NCBI GenBank assembly: GCA_947650365.1
Contig: OX393549.1
Span: forward strand, 18,232,896 to 18,296,895
Reading direction: 5' to 3'
Source of the DNA: Chamaelirium japonicum
Taxonomy: Eukaryota; Streptophyta; Magnoliopsida; Liliales; Melanthiaceae
Length of the DNA stretch: 64,000 bases
In this document: in pieces, positions 34,790 through 44,022 of the stretch
Position numbering within the stretch: position 1 is the stretch's first letter
Layout of the letters: the number at the start of each line of letters is the position of its first letter
Translations under genes and position numbers: made by a program
The notes under the pieces: generated by a model
The model's input: only the letters and a program-made list of their open reading frames with translations
Databases searched by the model: none
Told to the model about the DNA's origin: nothing

Positions 34790-36875
34790 TGAGTCTACCG
34801 ACTTCGCCTAGCAGACATCTTATGCAAGTAAAACTTAATTAGAGAAGACCCGACATATCTCTGACTCGCTTCTAAAGAGTTGTCCGCAAGTCTGCTAAAA
34901 CATAGCACTTGCACATCTCCTTAGATTCTCGCTAGTCGTCATATGCCCTAGTTAGTGCCCTAGTGATATCTGGACCCATTAGGTCTAATACAGGGATACT
35001 TAGATTATATGTCAATGTACGTTTTTACTACCCTATGCATAAGCTAAAGAAAGTGCTTCGGCTCTACGTAGTTAGAGACCCGATAACTGGTTCTCTTATG
35101 GGATAGCAGATAGGGGAACTATATGGTTGAATGAAAACGAATGCAAAATAACTTATTTTATAGATTTTTAAAATAAGCTAATTATATCCAAATGTCAGCG
35201 CTACCCTCACAGCGAAGACACCTCTATGGATTAATTAACCATGTATGTAAGATCTCGGAATCGACTACACCTGCCCTAGGGGGCATCATGCAGTGTCAAT
35301 CCGCTTACACGGGCCTTTCCTTGACCCTATCCAAATCTGCCAACTAAGGGCTTTGATGGACCATGGTTGTCCTTTTGGCCAGTGCCACGTGATCCCCATT
35401 GTGCAAGCAACAGATGCCTCACGTCCACTTCAGATGCTTACCCACAAGCTTAAGCAATTACGACACGGGAGTTCATGCGGCCCCTACTAGGGTGGGATAA
35501 AAAGCCCTTCTCTCCTGGCCCCGTAACCGCCATATCCTGAAGGAGACCGCTAAGTTATCTGGCATGGAAAAACATAACCCTCACCCTAGGGGGTGTCGAG
35601 CTACACCCTTCCACCCAGACACAAAGTAGTTGGTTGTGGAGGCCAGAGGATCTCAACGAGTCCTCTTACACATCCCTTATTATAGTTAAGGGTTATTTAA
35701 TGCAAGTATGAGTGTACACTAAGGTCACGACAACCTATACACTAGACCCTGGTCATACCGTGCTCCCATTAGCATTCAAGCCTTTCGCGAAGCATTAATC
35801 GATCTCGGAATATCATAGTCCCTTCCTCGAGTGGATTTCTCCATTCAGGGGTCACATTACATATCCCAAGAATATCGATGCTTTGCAAACTTGGCTATTA
35901 TGCTAATGCCCTGGAGCCTAGCATAAGGTCAGACTAACAGGAAAGGTCTTCCACTACCATGGCGCCTTACTTATAAATTTGATGAATGATGTCATAGTAG
36001 AATTCCAACTCATTCTAGGTTTCGATGCTTGCCAAATAGGCACACCCGACTAATCGGGTGTTGACCTAATGGGGGCATAACCAAATGTGAGGAATTCATG
36101 CTATCATCAAGGGTCAATTGAATAATAGACGTCACTATTGGAATCCTATCCTAATAAGGTCTCTAGGACCCGAGGGGAAAGGACATCCCTCTAATATAGA
36201 TAATTAAATTATCGCATCGGGGTTTTCTACAGAAATATAAAGAACTACTGAAAGAAACAAGCACACTACTGAATCAAGTTCAGGGCCCGACCCCTGAACC
36301 TGACTGGCACAGCGCAAGATCTCTGTCTCCTTCGCAAGGCTCCTCGATCCGGTGCAAGCCTCTGTATATGATCTCCTGACGCTTTTGCCCTTTGCCGTCA
36401 TCGTGTATGCTTCGCCGGATCGCCATTGTCCTCCAAGGTTCCGCTCATCTTCCCGGTGGTGGATCTCCACGGTAAGTCCTCCTCTTCAATCTGTAACCGA
36501 AAAAGATCTAGTACGCTTCGAGCAAGTGCTCGCTCATACACAATTTCCTAGAAAGAAAAGGAAAACAAACCTAGCAAAAGCCTGGGAATCAAGGGTGGTA
36601 AATCTTCACCTCTTGCCCGACTATGGCTCTAAAATCTATCCACACACAGAAGAAAAAACATCTAGATAAAATTGCTAACACGGGGTCCGACCCCCGGTAG
36701 CAAGCAATCACATATCCAGAATAATTTTAGAAGCGGCGCCCTGCAAGAACGATTCATAGAACACACAAAAAATATACTATGCATGATCTACTCGTAGAAC
36801 CCCGATGGCGGCACATACTATTCATGCGCGCACATGACGGTTTCATGAAAAAAATGAAACGCACACCACTAGCGG
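34790..36875 (-). other. Long leader of C-outer, no recognisable coding
   Basis: Reverse counterpart of 23323-25400. No frame longer than about 105 codons and no motif. Small insertions and deletions relative to C-inner, but conserved overall. Confidence 0.5.
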
Positions 36876-36887
36876 GCTCTGATACCA
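36876..36887 (-). other. Primer binding site of C-outer
   Basis: GCTCTGATACCA on the plus strand, which is TGGTATCAGAGC on the minus strand, two bases inside the right LTR. Confidence 0.85.
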
Positions 36888-36889
36888 AT

Positions 36890-39219
36890 TGTTGGAAATA
36901 AATCCATGGTAGAGGCACGCAGCGGAAGCAAAGTGAAGGTCCGAGGACCGTAGGCGGTGTGCGTTACATATCAAAATTTTCATCGAAACGATCTACATAT
37001 GCGTGTATGAAACTAGCATGGCAACTACGCGAACCCCTAACGACGATCTAACGCAAAAGAATAATCTAGCATGTATGCATGTTCTAATTATGTTAGATCT
37101 AATTCTTAGAGATCATACCTGCGTGCGGAATCTTTCACCGCGACAAATTTCTTCTTTGTCGATGGAGACGGGCTACGGATCTGCTCGATATAGCTTTGGT
37201 GCGATGACCATAACTTTCTGCTCCGAACTCCGATTGGGTTGAAATTTGGACTGCAGGTAGACAACTTCGAGACGCAACTTTTACGACAAGTTTCACGTCG
37301 TTTAGACTTCTCTAACTCTCGGAATCACAAAAACAATGCTGATTTTCTGTGCAGATTCTGGACAGCAAAAGGTTGCGGGAGACGCCTTCTAGTTCACCCG
37401 ATCTCACACGATGCACGGCACCTCATCGATGGATCTCTGAGTGCCTCCATACGACGAGCCTTCTTCTTCTACGAAACACCATATGAGGAAGATGAGTCGC
37501 CATCCAATGGCGCAAGCGAGGGAGAGAGAGACGAGAGATGAGATGCGAAGAGAGGAGAGGGGGTGGCTAGGGTTTCCCCCATGGCTTGGGCCGGCCCTAG
37601 GGCTTGCATGGCTCATTAATTTCGTCCCCCCCTCTCTCCCTATGCATTATATAGGGCCGGCCTTATCCTTACGGATAAGCCTAGCGGATAGGATTGACTG
37701 ATTCAAACCTTTCCCTATATATCTCTTCTTTTATCTCTATCTTTTCCTTGTTTTCGAAAACGGTCAAAACCAGCCCATTTTCTGTGCCTCTTGACCGACC
37801 CTTTCATCGGAGGCAACAACCTCCTGAAACTAATAGGGTCGGCCTTTACTAGTCTCTCAACACTCAGGGCCAGCCCCCTTAGTGCATAGTGGCGCATAGT
37901 ATGACCAAAACGCCCTTATATCACTAGTTGGTCGTTCCTCGTGTACGAGACTTTGCAAGGAACACATAAGTGAAGTGCACCAGTGATTTCACTATTTTCT
38001 GAGGTTCGCGTAGGGTGCCTCTAGTGAAGTCAACTAGTCAACTCGCAACATATCCCGGTGCATCACACCCATGTGGCAAAGTCCACTTATGACAAGGAAT
38101 TGCTACATGTGTCTCTGCACTAACCTAGGGTTTCCCCTTAGTGCACACACGTAGCTACGCATCTACCGTGCACTAGTGTGAAGCACTCACGGAGCGTATT
38201 CTTGGACTTCTCGCTTCCTCTAACTACGTTCTGTGTTTTGACGAGATGGTATAAGAACCATACATAATGTCGATAAGGTGTAACCTTCAGGGACCAGGGT
38301 TCATGGCTTCCAACTCAGACTCGATCGACACACTACCCGAGTGTACCATCGATCCTCTGAGTCTGAGTTAACCTGTGTAGCCACCCAGAGTGCGACGCAG
38401 GCTGTACTCCAATTCCCCCAGACTTACTATGTTCTCTCTCATACCCCTGCTCTCCGCTTAGTATGGTAAACTCGCTGTCCCTCCACTTGGTGCCATGACG
38501 CAACTCGAGCGGTGGAGAATACCGTCAGACTCGAGTGCTCATATGACTCGGTTCCTTCCAGGTTGACCACATACATCGTATCTCCGATTACTCTTCCGAG
38601 CAACCGGATCCGTCACCAGTCTAACTGATGACCACCTGACCAGGGTTTAATACGACGTAGGTCAGACCAAGGAGCGCACCTCCCGTTATGGGTGTGGATA
38701 GCCTACAGGAGTGACATGCTGATGCAACGCCAGCCGGGTAACCCAGTACACTGTGGTTTTGGATCACTGCATCCGGATCCTCACACATTGGTGCGCCAAA
38801 GCACCACACAACTGGTTAGTCCACCAGACATGGTTCCTCAGGGTTTAGGACCGTTTTACCCTAAGCAGAAACATGGTTTAGTGCACCGATGTCTGCTCAT
38901 CGATCTGTGCACCGTGTTGGTTCCATTCGGCCACAGACACTGTGCCTGGTAATGACCGTGGTGGAGACACCCACGCTCTGTCATCCCAACAGCTTATCCT
39001 GATAGGGCGACCAACCCTTATCAGAGCTGCGAACGTATTTAGGTTACATGGGACCAGTCCCTTGAGTCTCCCACTCAAGTGGATTACCATGTAGCCATGG
39101 CTCTCTGTTCTGTAATCAGAACACGTACTAAGGTACGTACCAATATGCATTCCTATACTATCAACCATACATAGCTAAACTATAGGTTTTACGAGCTGTA
39201 GACCTCACCAATTCTATCA
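36890..39219 (-). repeat. Right (5') LTR of C-outer
   Basis: A 2,330-bp LTR, TGTTGGAAATAAATCC to CCAATTCTATCA on the plus strand. TATA-like sequence at 37653-37647 on the minus strand. Uninterrupted, so it serves as the reference for the split left LTR. Confidence 0.92.
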
Positions 39220-40210
39220 ATTTGTACGATCCATTCTAATTTATTCGCACGAATGTATCCATTCTAATTCATTTGTATGATCCATTCTAATTCATTCGCA
39301 CAATCTATTCTAATTCATTCATACGATCCATTCTAATTCATTCGCATGAATGTACCCATTCTAATTCATTCATACGATCCATTCTACTTCATTCGTACTA
39401 TCCATTCTAATTCACTCATACAATCCATTCTAATTCATTCATACGATCCATTCTAATTCATTTGCACAAAGGTATCCATTCTAATTCATTCGTACGATCC
39501 ATTCGAATTCATTCGCACGATCCATTCTAATTCATTCGTACGATCCATTCTAATTCATTCGTACGATCCATTCTAATTCATTCGCACGATCCATTCTAAT
39601 TCATTCGTACAATCTATTCTATTTCATTCGTGCGATCCATTCTTACTCATTCGTATGATCTATTCTAATTCATTCGGACGAATGTATCCATTCTAATTTA
39701 TTCGTACGATCCATTCTAATTCATTCGTACGATCCATTCTAATTCATTCGTACGATCCATTCTAATTCATTCGTCCGATCCATTCTAATTCATTCACACG
39801 ATCCATTCTAATTCATTCGTACGATCCATTCTAATTCATTCATACAATCCATTCTAATTCATTCGTACGATCCATTCTAATTCACCCATACGATCCATTC
39901 TAATACATTCATACGATCCATTCTAATTCATTGGCACGAATATATCCATTCTAATTCATTCGTACGATCCATTCTAATTCCTTCGTACGATCCATTCTAA
40001 TTCATTCGTACGATCTATTCTAATTCATTCGTACGATCCATTCTAATTCATTCATACGATCCATTCTAATTCCTTCGTACGATCCATTCTAATTCATTCG
40101 TACGATCCATTCTAATTCATTCGTACAATCTATTCTAATTCATTCGTACGAATGGATACATTCGTGTGAATGAATTAGAATGGATCGTACGAATGAGTAA
40201 GAATGGATCG
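39220..40210. repeat. 23-bp satellite, block 3
   Basis: Continues block 2 in phase: the TACGATCCATTCTAATTTATTCGC after the insertion corresponds to positions from about 5915 in block 1. It contains the orientation switch at 40144-40166, equivalent to those at 505, 3590 and 6838. It ends with GATCG, the left target duplication of B1. Confidence 0.93.
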
Positions 40211-40242
40211 TGTGGGTGCAAATTTTGGCAAAAATCTACCAC

Positions 40243-40615
40243 GGGACCCACCGGCCCTGCCTGGTGGGCCCACGAGGACTACAGCGGGACCCACCGGCCC
40301 TGCCTGGTGGGCCCACGAGGACTACAGCGGGACCCACCGGCCCTGCCTGGTGGCCCCACGAAGACTACCACGGGACCCACCGGCCCTGCCTAGTGGGCCC
40401 ACGAGGACTACAGCGGGACCCACCGGCCCTGCCTGGTGGCCCCACGAGGACTAGCACGGGACCCACCGGCCCTGCCTGGTGGGCCCACGAGGGCTACAGC
40501 GGGACCCACCGGTCCTGCCTGGTGGGCCCACGAGGGCTACAGCGGGACCCACCGGCCCTGCTTGGTGGGCCCACGAGGACTACAGCGGGACCCACCGGCC
40601 CTGCCTGGTGGGACC
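40243..40615. repeat. 43-bp hairpin minisatellite in the B1 LTR
   Basis: About nine copies of a 43-bp unit. Within each, GGGACCCACC and GGTGGGCCC are inverted repeats that can pair as a nine-base stem with one bulged A and the loop GGCCCTGCCT. The same array is at 48309-48682. B2 has a related but longer array at 62459-63013. Long open frames here on all phases are repeat artefacts. Confidence 0.88.
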
Positions 40616-40719
40616 AAGAGCCAGTGGAATCCCCTAGAAGATGGTAACAGGGCCCACAACTTTACCTGGAGGATCCCCAGATACGATAGCAAAAACCGCA
40701 ATTCGCCACCCGAAATGTC

Positions 40720-40728
40720 TATAAATAG
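40720..40728 (+). promoter_or_regulatory. TATA box of the B1 5' LTR
   Basis: TATAAATAG in the context ATGTCTATAAATAGCAGAGC. Repeated in the 3' LTR near 48786 and in B2 at 63131. Transcription would start about 30 bases downstream, in front of the gag leader. Confidence 0.75.
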
Positions 40729-41147
40729 CAGAGCCTTCGAATGTAAAAGGATCCCGATCCGAAAATCTGATTTCCACTCTGAGATCTGACTTTCAGAACC
40801 AGAGCTTTGGGATTTCTAACCTCCGATCTACCATCTCTCTTCGATCTTCTTCTCTCTTTCAAAGAGATCAGGGAGCTTTCAGTGATACTCGGCCTGTCGA
40901 GGTCACTTCAACATAAGTGTTAGTGAATTCGGGTTGCTCCCTATAGCACGGAGACGTAGGCTTCGGCTGAACTCCGAGATCACTTCTCTTGTGTCAAAAT
41001 CTCTCTCTCTGATTGCTTTTCTGTTTACATATCAAAAAAGCAACAACTTCAACCAACCGATCGACCAACGATCTTCGACATTAACTTCGACTCCAATTGA
41101 CTGGTGCTGCGAAGGTCTTCGGGTCGGCACGAAGATTTTCCCCCACA

Positions 41148-41171
41148 GTTTGGCGCCGTCTGTGGGATCCG
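41148..41171 (+). other. Primer binding site of B1
   Basis: GTTTGGCGCCGTCTGTGGGA directly after the LTR, the same motif as in A1 (8078). B2 has GTTTAGCGCC, one base altered. Confidence 0.8.
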
Positions 41172-41296
41172 AGCAAGAAGCTGTGTTCTCTCTCTCTACT
41201 TCAATTACTAGATCAATAGTCAAACTTCCTCGCCCCCTCGGTTGATCAGACAACTGATTGGACGTCGGCAATCTCGTTGCACCCTTCGCACTCTGA

Positions 41297-43021
41297 ATGG
41301 CGAGAACCAAACACCAGGGTCAACCAGAAGGAAGTAACACTCAACATCAACCTCGTCCTGAGACTCGTTCAATGAGTCAAAGGCTCAATTTCGGGCAGCC
41401 CCTTGCTGTTCCCGAGATAGGGGTTCATTCAGGAAGCGGGAGATCAGTCGATCGACCGATCGCCCCTCATCCTTATCAATCAATTGGGCAGACTGTCCCT
41501 GCTCCTGCTGAAGACCCTCCATCGACATACCAAGTCTCTGCAATCGATTTCCAACTACTCCAATTGGCGAAGCAAAACGCCACCCTCACTGCTGAGAGGG
41601 ATGCTCTGAAGAAGGCAGCCTCCGAAGCTGGAATTGCTATTTCGATCCCCTCCGCAAGTGAGAGGGTTGATCCTCCTCGACATTCAATTCACTCCGAACA
41701 ACGGAGGTCATTGGGCACTGATGCCCTCGAAAGGATTCGACGCGACCCAACTCCCTCTGCTGCTCCTTGGAAGCAAAGTGTTTGGGATCGCCTTGATGAC
41801 GAATCCTCTCAATCCACTCCTGGTCGCAACTTCAACAGAAGAGTCCCTTCAAAGCAAGATGACTCGAGAAGATGTCAAATGAAAGGCGGTCCTTCGAAGA
41901 GCCGAGTTTCCCCATCCATTCCACTTCAACGTGGACTTGGATCGGACCTTCGACATCGACTCCAACCGGCAAATACTTCAATGCCTGAGCAAGACCTTGC
42001 GATCTTGCCTCTTGACCCACCTCTAGGTCGAGGACATGGCCGCAGGGATGGCTATTCTTCTGCCGGGCCTCTACATCGAAGTCTCTTTGAGAGAACATTT
42101 CCAAGGGGATGGAGAACTCCTGTCCTCCCCAAATTCAACTGCGTCCGAGGAGATCCAACTCTCCATATACTCTCTTTCAAACAATCCCTGACACCGCATG
42201 AAGAAGAAAACAATGTGCTCTGCCGCACCTTCGCTGGGAGCCTCGATGAGCCATCCCTCGATTGGTATCACAACCTTCGAGCTGGATCCATTACTCAGTT
42301 CAGCGTCTTAGCCAATCTCTTTGTGCAACATTATCAACTTAATCTAAAGCCTGAGAAGAAGCTCGATTCCCTCTATCGGCTAAGGATGGGTTCGGATGAG
42401 AGTCTTCGCAGCTTCACAAGGAGATTTCGCAATGAGCACGCTGCCCTCTCTGGGAGGCATCTGGATGATGAAGCTATCATGTTGGCATTTCAGAATGCAC
42501 TCCGCTTCGACATGCACATCTACAACGACTTCATTCGCAATCCTCCTCCTTCCCTAGGTTCAATGTTTGATCGAATCCAACGGGAAATTGAGGTTGAGGA
42601 TGATCAAGTTGCCCGAAAGGGACGAGAGACGAAGAGGCGACCCGCCGAAAGGGAAACCACAAAATATGCTACCAGAGCCTACAACGCAGAAACAGAAGTT
42701 CCTCCCGCACCCAAGCGATTAAGAAACGATGAACACCGATCTCCTCCCAAGAAGACTACTTTTACCAAATGGAATCTACCAATCGAACAGATCCTCGATC
42801 GAATTCAGCATGAAGAGTTCCTCCGATGGCCTAAATCACTGCAGCCCGACACTAAGGCCACTGCAGATAAAACAGTCTACTGTGATTTCCATCGCAGTCA
42901 TGGACATTCTACCGATCAATGCCACCGGCTAAAGTATCATTTGGAAGATCTGCTACGTCTAGGACATCTCCATGAATTTGTCAAAGGCAGGCAAGATCAT
43001 TCCGACAAGCATCGACAATGA
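41297..43021 (+). CDS. Gag polyprotein of B1, intact
   Basis: A 574-residue structural protein that would form the virus-like particle in the cytoplasm. ATG at 41297 follows a 150-base leader; the start MARTKHQGQPEGSN is shared with B2. The N-terminal third is Ser/Pro/Arg-rich and disordered in appearance. The capsid domain (residues about 265-430) has the retrotransposon gag signature (FAGSLDEPSLDWYHNL, LRSFTRRFRNEHAAL). The C-terminus has a Cys-His motif CDFHRSHGHSTDQC near residue 535, the same type as in A1. It stops at TGA just after this motif, without a protease. It is the only long undamaged gene in the window. Confidence 0.92.
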   Translation: MARTKHQGQPEGSNTQHQPRPETRSMSQRLNFGQPLAVPEIGVHSGSGRSVDRPIAPHPYQSIGQTVPAPAEDPPSTYQVSAIDFQLLQLAKQNATLTAERDALKKAASEAGIAISIPSASERVDPPRHSIHSEQRRSLGTDALERIRRDPTPSAAPWKQSVWDRLDDESSQSTPGRNFNRRVPSKQDDSRRCQMKGGPSKSRVSPSIPLQRGLGSDLRHRLQPANTSMPEQDLAILPLDPPLGRGHGRRDGYSSAGPLHRSLFERTFPRGWRTPVLPKFNCVRGDPTLHILSFKQSLTPHEEENNVLCRTFAGSLDEPSLDWYHNLRAGSITQFSVLANLFVQHYQLNLKPEKKLDSLYRLRMGSDESLRSFTRRFRNEHAALSGRHLDDEAIMLAFQNALRFDMHIYNDFIRNPPPSLGSMFDRIQREIEVEDDQVARKGRETKRRPAERETTKYATRAYNAETEVPPAPKRLRNDEHRSPPKKTTFTKWNLPIEQILDRIQHEEFLRWPKSLQPDTKATADKTVYCDFHRSHGHSTDQCHRLKYHLEDLLRLGHLHEFVKGRQDHSDKHRQ

Positions 43022-43029
43022 AGATCTCC

Positions 43030-43220
43030 CACAAGACTGGCAGATATGGGGGTTAGAGATGGTCAACTTCTAAGCAACCATTCGTATTGCCAGAGAACAC
43101 AGCAGCAGGAAACTAGCTCCCAACTGGGAAAGTCCGTACATAGTCAAATCAGGAGGAAGCAAAGGATTCTATCGACTGCCACGAGCCTGGAATGCTTGAG
43201 ATCTTAAATTGTTCTATCTA
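43030..43220 (+). pseudogene. Remnant of pol (integrase end) in B1
   Basis: WQIWGLEMV near 43047 resembles the QQWGLDIVG of the integrase core. 43125-43215 reads KLAPNWESPYIVKSGGSKGF, homologous to the KLAANWEGPYIVHEAGSSGA end of A1 integrase, with a stop before the final LKLFY. Protease, reverse transcriptase, RNase H and nearly all integrase are missing, so about 3 kb or more of pol has been lost in at least two pieces. Confidence 0.75.
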
Positions 43221-43339
43221 TGATGTAAATTCTATGCTGAATAAAGATTGCTCTCAGATGTCTACTTGCCCGTTCGAATTCTGAGTTATGAGACAATGAA
43301 ACATTCAGTTTCAAACCTTCAAGCAAATTCAAGAGCCAG
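43221..43339. other. Spacer after the pol remnant (B1)
   Basis: AT-rich non-coding sequence between the pol remnant and the 105-bp array. Nothing recognisable. Confidence 0.5.
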
Positions 43340-43830
43340 CTCAACCTTCAAGCTACCAGGTCGTTTAACGAGTTTAGGGCATCGTGTTGCGACACTACCC
43401 TTTACGTACAAATGTTAAACGATTTCGGGTTGTGAAACAGCACAACTCTCAATTTCAAGTTACCAGGTCGTTTAACAAGTTTAGGGCCTCGTGTTGCGAC
43501 ACGACCCTTTACATACAAATGTTAAACGATTTCGGGTTGTGAAACAGCACAACTCTCAATTTCAAGTTACCAGGTCTTAACATGTTTGGGTGTTAGAGTT
43601 GCGACTCAACCCCTTACTAGCAAATGTTAAACTGACCTTCGAATTTCAATATTCTATTTCAATCAATTTCAATATCGTCTAACAAGTTTGGGTGCTTGAG
43701 TTGCGACTCTACCCCTCACATACAAATGTTAACGATTTCAAAGTTATGCTACAACAGAGTTCAATTTTCAAGTTACTCAGCAGTTTGGGTGATCGAGTTA
43801 CGACTCATCCCTTTACATTCAAGTGTGCAT
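43340..43830. repeat. Degenerate tandem array of about 105 bp (B1)
   Basis: Four to five copies with period 107, 107, about 103 and about 100, recognised by CAGGTCGTTTAAC at about 43357, 43464 and later variants, each followed by GAGTTGCGACTC-like inverted repeats. It occupies the same place as the 78-bp array of family A: between pol and the 3' end of the antisense gene. No sequence similarity between the two arrays is obvious. Confidence 0.82.
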
Positions 43831-44022
43831 ATGTATTCAAATATTTCAATACCATCCAGAACGCAGCATTCAAACAGTTCAAACACAAGGCATGCAACTC
43901 AAGAAGACATTCAATTTTCAAACACCAAGAAGATCTTTTATTATCAAAATATGCCAGATACAAAAGTGAGCTGTTACATCTCAAAAGTTTACAGAGTACA
44001 ACAACAAAGAAGGGGAAAAGTC

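Larger units (their letters stand above)
19101..39219 (-). mobile_element. Ty1/copia LTR retrotransposon C-outer, split by C-inner
   Basis: A minus-strand element of about 10.05 kb once the nested copy is removed. Both LTRs are 2,330 bp. The left LTR is 19101-20973 plus 31043-31499, and the right LTR is 36890-39219. Primer site TGGTATCAGAGC lies inside the right LTR on the minus strand, and the polypurine tract CTAGTGGGAGA lies inside the left one. Flanks are ATTCG (19096-19100) and ATTTG (39220-39224), a five-base duplication with one C/T change. The satellite continues in phase on both sides. Coding sequence is heavily decayed. Confidence 0.9.
40211..41147 (+). repeat. 5' LTR of B1
   Basis: A 937-bp LTR. 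The U3 part (40240-40615) is a 43-bp minisatellite. TATAAATAG near 40720 is the core promoter. The LTR ends TTCCCCCACA just before the primer site. Confidence 0.94.

Noticed and set aside
40166..40789. Collagen-like proteins (repeats of GPTGPAWWAHED and similar) in several frames
   Set aside because: The frames arise from the LTR minisatellite and are open in all three phases; no start context or conservation beyond the repeat.
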